From contig MHEF01000111.1 of assembly GCA_001805125.1 (NCBI GenBank), forward strand, positions 1 through 19,093: a stretch of DNA of 19,093 nucleotides. Reading direction: 5' to 3'. The translations under genes and the position numbers were made by a program. The DNA is from Nitrospirae bacterium RBG_13_39_12. Lineage in GTDB: Bacteria > Nitrospirota > Thermodesulfovibrionia > Thermodesulfovibrionales > SM23-35. Below are positions 1 to 8,395 of the stretch, piece by piece (within the stretch, counting starts at the first letter, position 1; each line of letters opens with the position of its first letter). Below the pieces are notes generated by a model, which had not been told where the DNA came from, did not search any database, and was given only the letters and a program-made list of their open reading frames with translations.

Positions 1-212
1 CGGGTTAAGAGCTGAAGAGTTGTCTGTGTTTTTTTTTCAATTATTCTCTCTTCAATCGTACATATTCCATCAATGCCAAATAAAGCATGAATTGACCCTG
101 AATGTCTGAGATGTAAAAAGTGACAAAATGTTTAATAAAAAGCAAGAAATGATGAGAAAAGTTTAAAACGTTGTTGTTATATTGATTGCGCTTTTCAACA
201 GGAGGTGTTCAT
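1..212. other. Upstream non-coding region of the exported-protein operon
   Basis: I see no supportable gene here. A T-run at about 28-37 follows no convincing stem, so I do not call it a terminator. One plus-strand frame stays open from position 2 to a TGA at 107-109, but its translation is low-complexity (driven by the T-run) and does not look like a protein end. The region's clear contents are the extended -10 element near 175-183 and the Shine-Dalgarno at 200-206, both serving the gene that starts at 213. Confidence 0.5.
175..183 (+). promoter_or_regulatory. Candidate extended -10 promoter element for the 213-6443 operon
   Basis: The bases TGT-TATATT match an extended -10 (TGn followed by a 5/6 match to TATAAT). 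No good -35 box lies 16-18 bp upstream, which is typical of extended -10 promoters. Transcription would start near 190, giving a leader of about 20-25 nt that contains the SD of the first gene. Confidence 0.4.
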
Positions 213-215
213 GTG
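200..215 (+). promoter_or_regulatory. Strong ribosome binding site fixing a GTG start
   Basis: AGGAGGT at 200-206 lies 6 nt before GTG at 213-215. An ATG at 211-213 overlaps this GTG but is out of frame and is followed at once by TGA, so it can only make a start-stop. A TTG in the same frame at 186 precedes the SD and would leave it inside the coding region. The GTG gives a clean signal peptide (basic N-terminus, then a long hydrophobic stretch), which supports it as the start. Confidence 0.75.
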
Positions 216-2543
216 AGAAAGCGCAATCCTCACACATTTATTTTCATTCTGTTTCTAACCATCATCCTCTTAGTTCTTTCTTTTAAAAACCTTCTCCATT
301 CTGAAACAGATACAACTGACATACCTCTTGAATCAAACCCATATGGCATTGCAATAAATCCTGTCAATAATATTGCAGTTGTTGCAAACGAAAAATCTGA
401 TTCAATATCAGTAATTGACCTTAATAACAATACAGTCCTTTCTACTATTAATGTTGGAAAGGCGCCGAGAGGGGTTGCGATTGACAGAGGTCTTAATTTA
501 GCAGTTATTAGTAACAGTCATGATGATTCTGTTTCAATAATTGACCTGAATACTTTCCATGCAGGGTTAACTATAGCAGTCGGAAAAGAACCACAGGGCA
601 TAGCAGTAAATCCTGCAAATCATGTTGCGCTTGTTACAAATCATCAAGACAATACAGTCTCAATGGTAGATTTGCTGACAATGGATATTATAGAAACCGT
701 TCAAGTTGGCAGGGAGCCAAAGGACGTGGCAGTTGACCCGGAGCTTGATATTGCCGCTGTTGTAAATGAAAAAGATTGTACTGTCTCAGTAATCGATCTT
801 ACCACACATCAGGTGACTGGCACAGTGTCTGTCGGACAAAAACCCCAGGCAATAGATATAAATCCAGAGACACATCTTGCAGTAATTGCTAATGAAAAAG
901 ACAACTCTGTAACAGTTATAAACCTCCAAACATGGCAGATGACAAGAATCCCCGCAGGAAAACACCCGGTAGACATAGCTATCAATTCCTTAGACAACCG
1001 TGCACTGGTAATATGTGACGAGGACAGGAGCTTGTTTCTTGTTGATCTTAATACGGGTATAATTGTCCGGCAGTATGCATTAAATAAACTTCCAAAAGGT
1101 GTTGCAGTAAATAACTTTACCAATATAGCAGCAATAGTCAACGACAAGACTGACTGCCTCACATTAATAGAGCTTCCAAATCCTATTCCTGAAATACTGT
1201 CTGTAACTCCTGATAATTCAGAAAAGGGAAGCAGTGATATTTCAATAAGCATAGAGGGCAAAAAATTTATAACTTCGTCAATTGCTTATTTCGATAACCA
1301 GTCTCTTACTACATCATTTATAGACAATAACCATATACAGGCAACTATAAAAAATGAACTGCTCTCAATAGCCGGAATCTTCCCTGTCACTGTAATAAAT
1401 CCTCAACCTGAAGGAGGGACGTCGAGCAGCCATTATTTCACTATAAATAACCCTGTACCTTCAATCTCAGCCATTGAACCTGCTGAAGCAATGGCAGGAG
1501 ACAGCACAACAATTTCAATATATGGGACAGGATTCTCTGATGACACAGAGATATTTTTGGGGAACACAAAGAAGTTAACTGCATATGTAAATAACTCCAA
1601 ACTGCTGTTAAATTTGACTTCGGAAGATCTGGAAACCCCGGGGCAATATGAGATAATGGCTTATAATTCTCCACCTGGTGGAGGGAATTCAAATAAAGTT
1701 ATCTTTATAATAAGATTCCCCCTTGAGATAGAGATAACATCACCATCAGGTGGAGAGACAATCAATAAAGAAGGGGTAATGGTAAAAGGAACAATCAAAT
1801 CAGATACCGGAGATATTGGAATAACAGTTAATGGAATCATTGCAGAGATAATGGGAAAAGAATGGATAGCTAATGATGTGCCTTTAACAGTGGGAGAAAA
1901 TACAATAACAGCAATTGCCTCAGATACTTATGGAAACACAGATACAAATACGATAACTATCAATACTAATGATGTAACGCAAACAGTGAAGCTTTCTGCA
2001 GATATAACAAGCGGAATTCCACCCCTTACAACATATTTCTCTTCTTCAATATCATTAACCCCTGTTTCATATCAGATGGATTTTGAAGGGGATGGAGTGA
2101 TTGATCATTCAGGAATTACTTTTGAAGACATAAATTATACCTATACATCAGAAGGTATTTATTATCCTACATTGACAGTTACAGACGATCAGGGAAATAC
2201 ATATTCTGATACAATTGCTATAACAATAATGTCAAAGACAGAGATTGACACTCTCTTAAAAGGCAAGTGGGAGGGAATGAAAGAAGCTATGGTTATAGGG
2301 GATACAAACTATGCACTGAGATATATCAGCAGTAGTGCACAGGAAATGTATAGCTATAATTTCGAATTGATGAAGGACATTTTGCCGTCTATTGTTCAGT
2401 CAATGTCTGATATTAATTTGGATGAACTGGAGGATGGGGTTGCCAAATACCATATGAACGCAATTCAAGATGGTACGGGATACTCTTTTTATGTGGAGTT
2501 CATAAAAGATGATGGTGGTCTTTGGAAAATACTTTTCTTTTAA
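213..2543 (+). CDS. Exported YVTN beta-propeller protein with IPT/TIG, Ig-like, PKD and NTF2-like domains
   Basis: This is probably a surface or periplasmic binding or scaffold protein; its ligand is unknown. From the GTG start it has 776 residues. An N-terminal basic/hydrophobic segment (about residues 1-25) acts as signal or anchor. Residues about 40-323 contain seven repeats of the YVTN/YncE type, with cores such as PYGIAIN, APRGVAID, EPQGIAVN, EPKDVAVD, KPQAIDIN, HPVDIAIN and LPKGVAVN, enough for one closed seven-bladed propeller. Two IPT/TIG-like domains follow (about 325-412 and 414-502, each ending with an NP/NSPxGGxSN-type turn). Next come an Ig-like domain beginning ITSPSGGE (about 504-584), a PKD domain with DFEGDGVID and YTYTSEGIY (about 592-672), and a C-terminal alpha/beta segment resembling NTF2-like folds. 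It is the first gene of a three-gene unit; 16 nt separate its stop from the next ATG. The domain calls are from motif recognition; the NTF2-like call is the least certain. Confidence 0.85.
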   Translation: MRKRNPHTFIFILFLTIILLVLSFKNLLHSETDTTDIPLESNPYGIAINPVNNIAVVANEKSDSISVIDLNNNTVLSTINVGKAPRGVAIDRGLNLAVISNSHDDSVSIIDLNTFHAGLTIAVGKEPQGIAVNPANHVALVTNHQDNTVSMVDLLTMDIIETVQVGREPKDVAVDPELDIAAVVNEKDCTVSVIDLTTHQVTGTVSVGQKPQAIDINPETHLAVIANEKDNSVTVINLQTWQMTRIPAGKHPVDIAINSLDNRALVICDEDRSLFLVDLNTGIIVRQYALNKLPKGVAVNNFTNIAAIVNDKTDCLTLIELPNPIPEILSVTPDNSEKGSSDISISIEGKKFITSSIAYFDNQSLTTSFIDNNHIQATIKNELLSIAGIFPVTVINPQPEGGTSSSHYFTINNPVPSISAIEPAEAMAGDSTTISIYGTGFSDDTEIFLGNTKKLTAYVNNSKLLLNLTSEDLETPGQYEIMAYNSPPGGGNSNKVIFIIRFPLEIEITSPSGGETINKEGVMVKGTIKSDTGDIGITVNGIIAEIMGKEWIANDVPLTVGENTITAIASDTYGNTDTNTITINTNDVTQTVKLSADITSGIPPLTTYFSSSISLTPVSYQMDFEGDGVIDHSGITFEDINYTYTSEGIYYPTLTVTDDQGNTYSDTIAITIMSKTEIDTLLKGKWEGMKEAMVIGDTNYALRYISSSAQEMYSYNFELMKDILPSIVQSMSDINLDELEDGVAKYHMNAIQDGTGYSFYVEFIKDDGGLWKILFF

Positions 2544-2559
2544 AGAGAGGAGAGGAAAA

Positions 2560-3156
2560 ATGAGAATTTTCATGGTTGTATTCTTATTCTTCTTGTTTAC
2601 TCAAGGTGCTTGGTGTGCCACCTTTCAGGGTAAAGTGATAGATGCCGATACAAAACAGCCTATTGAAGGCGCTGTGGTAGTAGTATCATGGCATGAAGAA
2701 CGGGCAACACCGACCGGCTCTACTTCAAGACTTAAAGATGTTGTCGAGACTTTAACAGACAAGAACGGTGAATGGGTGATAAAGGGTCCGAGAGGAAGAG
2801 AGATGGGTAACATAACTGCTATTTTTACCCTTCTAACAGGTATATACATCACGAATCCTCCTCATTTTATTGTTTTTAAACCGGGATATTGCTCATGGCC
2901 CGCGGAATTTGGCATCGATGCATGTAAAGGAAAATTTAAACCGGAAGGTAATGATAAAGTTGCTGAAGGAACAACTGTTGAATTACCAGGGCTTACAAAT
3001 AAGGAGGATAGGAAACTTTCATTGCCATCGCCTTTTCATAAGGATGGTGACGGGAGTTTCTATAGTAAGCAAGGGGCATTTATAAAATTGATTAATGAGG
3101 AAAGTCGCAATATTGGACTATCTGAATACGATGATCTTAAAAGGTATGAAAAATGA
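2560..3156 (+). CDS. Small exported protein with carboxypeptidase-regulatory-like domain
   Basis: The function is unknown. The 198-residue product has a classical signal peptide (MRIFMVVFLFFLFTQG, cleavage near AWCA-TFQG). It then has a transthyretin-like beta-sandwich of the carboxypeptidase-regulatory type: FQGKVIDADTKQPIEGAVV, followed by TLTDKNGEWVIKGP and a later FKPGY segment. That is the usual order of core strands in such domains. The last roughly 80 residues are polar and unassigned. The ATG at 2560 is preferred over an in-frame ATG at 2509 because a purine-rich GAGAGGAGAGG SD (2545-2555) sits just upstream and because it places the signal peptide at the N-terminus. The earlier ATG lies inside the preceding gene. 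The stop overlaps the next start (ATGA at 3153-3156), so this gene is translationally coupled with the large downstream protein. They are likely partners, but no substrate can be named. Confidence 0.75.
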   Translation: MRIFMVVFLFFLFTQGAWCATFQGKVIDADTKQPIEGAVVVVSWHEERATPTGSTSRLKDVVETLTDKNGEWVIKGPRGREMGNITAIFTLLTGIYITNPPHFIVFKPGYCSWPAEFGIDACKGKFKPEGNDKVAEGTTVELPGLTNKEDRKLSLPSPFHKDGDGSFYSKQGAFIKLINEESRNIGLSEYDDLKRYEK

Positions 3157-6100
3157 GGAAAAGGGTACTCATTATATTTTGTTTGATAGTTCTCCTAATT
3201 AGCTTTTTCTATTCACACGTTTTGGCTCTACAAGAAGAGACGCATAGGGCGATTAATATAAATATAGCGGAGAGAACCATTAATGGTTTCTCGTTAGATA
3301 CATACTTGATACATAATTTAGGCTTTATAGACGGGTACAAACAAAAATTTGGCGGTGTTAACGCATCGGGTGGAAGAGTAAATCAAAGTATAGCTGAGTG
3401 GCTTGGTTACGGTGGTATCCAAGAAGACCGTCCAGGTTCAATCACGGATTATATTCAAAATAAACCAACACGTTCGGTTAATCATTTTCATAATCCCTTG
3501 AAGTACTGGTCAGAAGCTGGTTTGAATGAATTTTTAGGGTTCTATACAGGGCAATCGTCAGTTCTCTGGTCACAGAATCCGAATCAGCATATAGGCGGAA
3601 AGTGGTCATGGTCTGATGCAAGAAATTATTTTTATTCAGCACTTACTTCAACGAATAAAACACAAAGGAACGAATACTTTGCCAGAACCTTCAGGGCAGT
3701 AGGTCAGCTTATGCACCTTGTTCAGGATGCCTCCGTCCCAGAACATGTTAGGAATGATGCTCATGTTCTTCCGGCTTATGAAGCATACGTTGAAAAAATG
3801 AGGCCTACTTTTTGGAATAATTGGATAAATAACCCTATATTTGACAAATCAAACTTCAATATTCCAACAGTTTCTTCAGCACCAGTCCCTATTTCACGAA
3901 TTATCGATACAGATCTTTATAATGGCCAAAACCCTGAAATAACCACTAACTCAGGAATCGGCATAGCCGAATATACAAACGCCAACTTCTTAAGTCGGGA
4001 TACAATGTTCACAGATGATTTATATTCAAGTCACAGACATTATGCACCATATCCAAAGGGAAGCAACGCAATTCTTTGGACCGATTCTTCCAATAATCGA
4101 AGATATCTTAGAAAGGTAGGCGATGGAGATGCAATAACCCATCTGGCCATTGCAAGTATATTATATAATGACCGCTTAAAGTACTTCCCTCAATATAATC
4201 GTTTTTTACCCGTTGGATTAGATGATAAGTGCTATGAGAAGTATGCCTCACTTCTTATCCCCCGCGCTGTTGGTTACTCGGCAGGGTTGCTGAATTATTT
4301 CTTCAGAGGCGATATTGAGGTGATTCCTGATGATGGAACCGGCTCCGGCTATGTAATAGTGAACAACACTGATGAAGATATGAGCGGGACTTTTGAACTC
4401 TGGTATGACAATAAAAACGATGATAGAGTCAAAGCATGGAGCAGCTATCTAAGCATCCACAAGAAAAGCTCGGGTAATAATAAAAGCACAAATATTATTT
4501 TTACTCCACCGACAAATGCCAAAGAAGATGGTAAATATATGCTTGTATTCAGGGGAAAACTTGGGAATGAAGAAAACGCAGTGGCAGGAAGGAGTCTCAA
4601 ATTTGATTTTAAAGACGATGAATACCTGTTTTTTGTAAGTGCCGCTCCTTACGGACATACGCAGGAAGGATACCGTACATATATAACCGCAATATTACCA
4701 TTTGATATGATACCTGAAAATAGCGCATATACATTAACACCTGTTGATAGTTTTACTCTCAACGGCACCAGGTATTTTGATGGTTATTATACTTCCTCTC
4801 TTGTCATTAACAATAATTCGACCAAAGATAAGCATGAGATAAGCTATGTGATGCAGGATGTTGGACGTGATGAATCAGGGCACTGGGGAAGTGGTATTGA
4901 GTGGCAAAGAGGTGAAGCATTACATAACTACGGGCTACGCTATTACAACTCTCCGCCAACAGGCAGATTTACAAGTCTTACAAAAATAAATAATTTCTCA
5001 TATGGCATATATGCTCAGACAGATATTGCAAGACCCTGGGCTGCTTCAAGAAGAGGGCATGGTTTGGATTATATATATCAGGTTTTTGATTACACACCTT
5101 CAATGGGTGGTGGTCCTTACAGATACGTTCATAATGATGAGATAATAGTACAGAATATTGGGTTAGACCCTTCAGCTTTTCCTGAGTATTGGGATATTAT
5201 ACCTTGGGATTCTTATATTGAAAGAAATACTGTTATAGCGCTTTTGGACACAAAGGCACTTAGGGTTTTATATGCCTACGATACAAATATCGAGCTTGGC
5301 CCGACATTTAGTGCTTGTGGGATAACTGACCATACTTTTAGGATTACCAGAGAAGGAAAACAGGAACTTTATTTTGGCGATACCCTTGTTAAGAGTTTAG
5401 ATTACTCTGCTAAATCAATGTGGGGTAACTGGAGGACACCTAAATTGGAGAGTTATTCATCTCTAATCTCTGGGTGTGAAGATGCATACTGGGAGATGAT
5501 GCAGGATGCAAAAGAATGGTCGGATAGTGCACAGCAGGAATATACACATACCTTGCCAGATGGAAGGTTGTTAATTCAGTCTACTCTTGTAGATTCTCCT
5601 ATGGAAGTTATTGATTTTGACCATACCACCCTTCAAAACGGAAGTACTCTTACAGAAGAGGACTTAGCTCAGGGCAAATTGGTAGATGATGAGCTATTTG
5701 TAATGTTTTATAAGATAAAGCGGTTATCAACACCCCTTGAAGCAGGTGGGTTTTTAGGAGTATTTCCTATTGAGTATTATCTTGTTTACAGGACTCAGCC
5801 ACATGGTGTTCTGAAAGAGGTAAAAATACTTGAAACGATGCAATGGGGTGACAGGTTATTCGGAGTGTCCTGCCAGCTTAATGGCGACAATATAGTTTAT
5901 TCATATTTATTACAGCATAATCCTTCAGCTACACACTACGATTATGATTGGCAGACAGAGAAGATGGTTGTGGGAATTATTAATATTACAGACAGCAACC
6001 TGCCTAATGGCTACATACAGGAGTTCGAATACACTCCATTAGAAGAAACCGATTACCCCACAGGACTTACATTATCTTCTGTACCTAACGGTAATCTTGT

Positions 6101-6443
6101 TCCAGATACTTATACATACCACGTTTCAGCCTTGAATCCGGTAAACCAGACATTAGCATCATCTGCAACAAGTATTACAATGACAGGGGATGAAGGCGGG
6201 GTAATGCTTAGATGGAATGCCGTTGACGGAGCTACACATTATGTAGTTTACGGAAGAAAAGGCGATGTCACGGCACTTGCTATTGTAGGAGATACCACAT
6301 GGACAGATATAGGGGGAACATCATTAACTGCCGAAAGCAAATCTCATTGGACTGTTGCTGCCATCGATGCTCCCTGGCATCTACCTGAAAGTCCGATTAA
6401 GCCATTTTTAAGCGCAATAGGAATACACAAAAAAGCAAATTAA
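3153..6443 (+). CDS. Large exported protein with zinc-dependent phospholipase C/P1-nuclease-like N-terminal domain
   Basis: The 1096-residue product has a signal peptide (residues 1-26, cleavage after VLA). The region after it resembles the zinc-dependent phospholipase C/S1-P1 nuclease fold. Candidate metal ligands are H31 in EETHRAIN, D92 in GGIQEDRPGS, H111 and H113 in NHFHNP, H188 and D192 in GQLMHLVQDASVPEH, and H198. The H188-D192-H198 spacing matches that of the Bacillus cereus enzyme (H118-D122-H128). The usual last HxxxE pair is not obvious; H204, E210 or the later DAITHLAIAS segment could replace it. The enzyme's N-terminal Trp ligand is absent. After about residue 400 come roughly 700 residues of mostly beta-rich sequence, ending in an fibronectin-III-like domain (about 1000-1075, with TYTYHVSALNP and RWNAVDGATHYVVYG). 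Hydrolase activity is inferred, not proven. The gene overlaps its upstream neighbour by 4 nt and ends the operon. Confidence 0.8.
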   Translation: MRKRVLIIFCLIVLLISFFYSHVLALQEETHRAININIAERTINGFSLDTYLIHNLGFIDGYKQKFGGVNASGGRVNQSIAEWLGYGGIQEDRPGSITDYIQNKPTRSVNHFHNPLKYWSEAGLNEFLGFYTGQSSVLWSQNPNQHIGGKWSWSDARNYFYSALTSTNKTQRNEYFARTFRAVGQLMHLVQDASVPEHVRNDAHVLPAYEAYVEKMRPTFWNNWINNPIFDKSNFNIPTVSSAPVPISRIIDTDLYNGQNPEITTNSGIGIAEYTNANFLSRDTMFTDDLYSSHRHYAPYPKGSNAILWTDSSNNRRYLRKVGDGDAITHLAIASILYNDRLKYFPQYNRFLPVGLDDKCYEKYASLLIPRAVGYSAGLLNYFFRGDIEVIPDDGTGSGYVIVNNTDEDMSGTFELWYDNKNDDRVKAWSSYLSIHKKSSGNNKSTNIIFTPPTNAKEDGKYMLVFRGKLGNEENAVAGRSLKFDFKDDEYLFFVSAAPYGHTQEGYRTYITAILPFDMIPENSAYTLTPVDSFTLNGTRYFDGYYTSSLVINNNSTKDKHEISYVMQDVGRDESGHWGSGIEWQRGEALHNYGLRYYNSPPTGRFTSLTKINNFSYGIYAQTDIARPWAASRRGHGLDYIYQVFDYTPSMGGGPYRYVHNDEIIVQNIGLDPSAFPEYWDIIPWDSYIERNTVIALLDTKALRVLYAYDTNIELGPTFSACGITDHTFRITREGKQELYFGDTLVKSLDYSAKSMWGNWRTPKLESYSSLISGCEDAYWEMMQDAKEWSDSAQQEYTHTLPDGRLLIQSTLVDSPMEVIDFDHTTLQNGSTLTEEDLAQGKLVDDELFVMFYKIKRLSTPLEAGGFLGVFPIEYYLVYRTQPHGVLKEVKILETMQWGDRLFGVSCQLNGDNIVYSYLLQHNPSATHYDYDWQTEKMVVGIINITDSNLPNGYIQEFEYTPLEETDYPTGLTLSSVPNGNLVPDTYTYHVSALNPVNQTLASSATSITMTGDEGGVMLRWNAVDGATHYVVYGRKGDVTALAIVGDTTWTDIGGTSLTAESKSHWTVAAIDAPWHLPESPIKPFLSAIGIHKKAN

Positions 6444-6521
6444 GAGTCTTATTCATCTAAACAGAGTAAACTTTCTGCTACTCCGAAAAGCTTTCTCATG
6501 CCATAAACTAAAGGAAATTTG

Positions 6522-8264
6522 TTAAATCCTGTCTGAGCCTGACAGCCTTTCCAGTTTTCTGAGAACTGACGACTCATTTTCAGAATCCCCCAGCGCGCGA
6601 TAACAGGCGGCAGTGTACTTCAGTGCTTCCCGTGAATCCGAAAACCTGTTAAAGCATTCCAGCGCTTCTCGATATTGTCCCAGATTCATGTAACTTATGC
6701 CCAGAGATATGGCTAATGATCCGTCCCCGGGGAATCGTTTTGTTCCTTCGGAAAATATCTGCAGAGATTCATCGTATTTCCCCTGCTTCTGCCTGATAAT
6801 CCCTAACCCCAGATAGGCTCTCTGGGTGGGATGGTATGACAATGATCTCTCATACAGCCTTTGCGCAATTTCTTCCTTGCCAGGTATGGCTTCGATTGCA
6901 GCATAGTCTCCATGGCTGAATGTCATGGCAAGCCTTGAGAGAAAATCGGCGTGGTATTCGAAGAGATCCTTCTTATCAACAAGCTGAACGGTATCCGCAA
7001 ACCCGGGAAGACGGAGGTAATAATCAGATCTGAGTTTTTTCCCGAAGGCCAGGATCATGTCCTCAGTTAACCGTGGATCAGTTTCAAAGTACATTATGTC
7101 TTCAACCCTCTTCAACCAGACATCATCGCCAAGCTTCGTCTTCTGCTGAAAATCCTCATACAGGGCTGTGCCGGGGAAGATATCCAGGATGTAAAAAATA
7201 GTGCTCAGCGGCTTTATCTCGTGGATTAAATCCATAGTCTCTTGTATTGTCTTCCAGCTTTCGCCGGGTGACCCATAAATGAAGTAGGCGCGGGCAAGGA
7301 TGCCGTAACTGGTAGTCAGGGCAAAAGCCTTCCTGATCATACCAGTCTTGATATTCTTGTTCAGCACTTCCCTGATTTTCTCTGAGCCACTTTCTACCCC
7401 GTAACTTATTTGAATGCAACCCGCTTTCCTCATCCAGCAAAGCATCTCTTCGTTTACATAGTTTACACGGGAAATGGCGACCCATGTTATCTTAAGGTCC
7501 TTTTCGATAATCTTTTTGCATATCTCGATCACCCGATCCTTCCTCATTGTAAAGGTATCATCTGAAACATAGAAGAAGGTAATGCCCTTGCGGCATAAGC
7601 TTTCCAGTTGCTCCACGAAGTATTCTGAAGAGTGAAATCTGACCCTGTGCCCCCAGAATTTAGGGGAGCCGCAGAAGGTACAGTTGGAGGGGCAGCCGCG
7701 GGAAGAGGACAGGTGTTGAAATTCGAAGTATTTTGACGGCATCGGCAATCGGTCCAAATCCTGAATTACCTCAGCATCGCTCGTCTTTACAACCTTTTCA
7801 CCTTGCCTGAATACAATTCCCTTAATCTCGTTAATTCCGTAGCTGTGTTTCTTCTCGATGCACTGGACCAGACTGAGAAAACTGTATTCCCCTTCCCCTA
7901 TGACCGCATAGTCGATCTCCCTGAAGTGTTTCATAAGATGCTCCCACAGGAAGGTAGCGCCGATTCCACCAAAAACAATTTTTACATCGGGAAGAATCCG
8001 TTTTGCAATCGCAGCAATCTCAATCCCACCCCACCGGTTGGCATGCACGATGGAAAACCCTATCACGTCAGGCTTTTTTTCTTTGAGTGTCTCCTCGATC
8101 TTGTGGGGTGTCTTGTTGATGTTATGCCAGTTCAATATTTCAACATCAAAATGATTTTCCTTTAAAAGTGCCCCAATGTAATACAGGCCGATTGGTACAA
8201 CACGCACATCTTCAGCGTGGAGCCTGTCGTCAAGGAAGTTAGGGTAAATGAGGAGTATTTTCAC
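6522..8264 (-). CDS. B12-binding radical SAM protein with C-terminal TPR repeats
   Basis: This is a cobalamin-dependent radical SAM enzyme, cytoplasmic, of unknown substrate; many relatives are methyltransferases or cyclases of secondary metabolism. In numbering from ATG 8273, residues 1-150 form a B12-binding Rossmann-like domain (ILLIYPN, DVIGFSIVH, IVFGGIGAT, DYAVIGEGE). The usual DxHxxG His motif is not evident. The radical SAM core follows with SRGCPSNCTFCGSP (C194, C198, C201 bind the 4Fe-4S cluster), VESGSEKI and YGSPGES. Residues about 470-575 are TPR helices (RAYLGLGIIRQKQGKYDESL, then SLGISYMNLGQYREAL). The ATG at 8273 directly abuts its AGGAG. The GTG at 8264 has the same AGGAG 9 nt upstream and yields the typical start MKILLIYP, so I prefer it (580 residues). 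GC is visibly higher than in the flanking genes, hinting at separate origin. It is not part of the smc unit. Confidence 0.85.
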   Translation of the reverse strand: MKILLIYPNFLDDRLHAEDVRVVPIGLYYIGALLKENHFDVEILNWHNINKTPHKIEETLKEKKPDVIGFSIVHANRWGGIEIAAIAKRILPDVKIVFGGIGATFLWEHLMKHFREIDYAVIGEGEYSFLSLVQCIEKKHSYGINEIKGIVFRQGEKVVKTSDAEVIQDLDRLPMPSKYFEFQHLSSSRGCPSNCTFCGSPKFWGHRVRFHSSEYFVEQLESLCRKGITFFYVSDDTFTMRKDRVIEICKKIIEKDLKITWVAISRVNYVNEEMLCWMRKAGCIQISYGVESGSEKIREVLNKNIKTGMIRKAFALTTSYGILARAYFIYGSPGESWKTIQETMDLIHEIKPLSTIFYILDIFPGTALYEDFQQKTKLGDDVWLKRVEDIMYFETDPRLTEDMILAFGKKLRSDYYLRLPGFADTVQLVDKKDLFEYHADFLSRLAMTFSHGDYAAIEAIPGKEEIAQRLYERSLSYHPTQRAYLGLGIIRQKQGKYDESLQIFSEGTKRFPGDGSLAISLGISYMNLGQYREALECFNRFSDSREALKYTAACYRALGDSENESSVLRKLERLSGSDRI

Positions 8265-8293
8265 CCGATTCATCTCCTCTTTTCTTTTGCTGA

Positions 8294-8318
8294 TATTGAT
8301 TATTACCTGGAATCAATA
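8294..8318. repeat. 8-bp perfect inverted repeat at the radical SAM gene's transcription start
   Basis: TATTGATT (8294-8301) and AATCAATA (8311-8318) are exact reverse complements separated by 9 nt. The repeat lies just downstream of the TATAAT box of the minus-strand promoter, across the predicted transcription start. It could be an operator or a leader hairpin. No U-tract follows, so it is not an intrinsic terminator. Confidence 0.4.
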
Positions 8319-8320
8319 CC

Positions 8321-8329
8321 ATTATAACA
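8321..8329 (-). promoter_or_regulatory. Extended -10 promoter for the radical SAM gene
   Basis: On the minus strand the bases TGT-TATAAT form a consensus extended -10 element (plus-strand ATTATAACA). No convincing -35 box is present at 16-18 bp. Transcription would begin near 8314, leaving a leader of about 40-50 nt before the GTG/ATG start. Confidence 0.55.
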
Positions 8330-8395
8330 GGTTTTTCTTTTGAAGACCTTAAGAAGAAAGCTGCATCCGGACAATTTGAAATGATGATAATTTTG

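Noticed and set aside
20..40. T-run as tail of an intrinsic terminator for an upstream gene
   Set aside because: No stable stem is visible just before it, and the upstream gene, if any, is outside the window.
2..109. Open frame as the C-terminal end of a truncated upstream gene
   Set aside because: Its translation is dominated by the T-run and low-complexity residues and does not look like a real protein end; an open frame of 35 codons is expected by chance.
330..1180. Direct DNA repeats or CRISPR-like periodicity
   Set aside because: The roughly 125-bp periodicity is the seven protein-level YVTN blades; the DNA copies are too divergent for a repeat array.
809..1261. 150-codon open frame antisense to the propeller gene
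   Set aside because: It mirrors the beta-propeller repeats on the opposite strand; the sense-strand protein has clear domain structure.
6444..6521. Terminator between the convergent operon and radical SAM gene
   Set aside because: The best stem is GAGTA/TACTC (6464-6483), only 5 bp with a 10-nt loop and no T-run in either direction.
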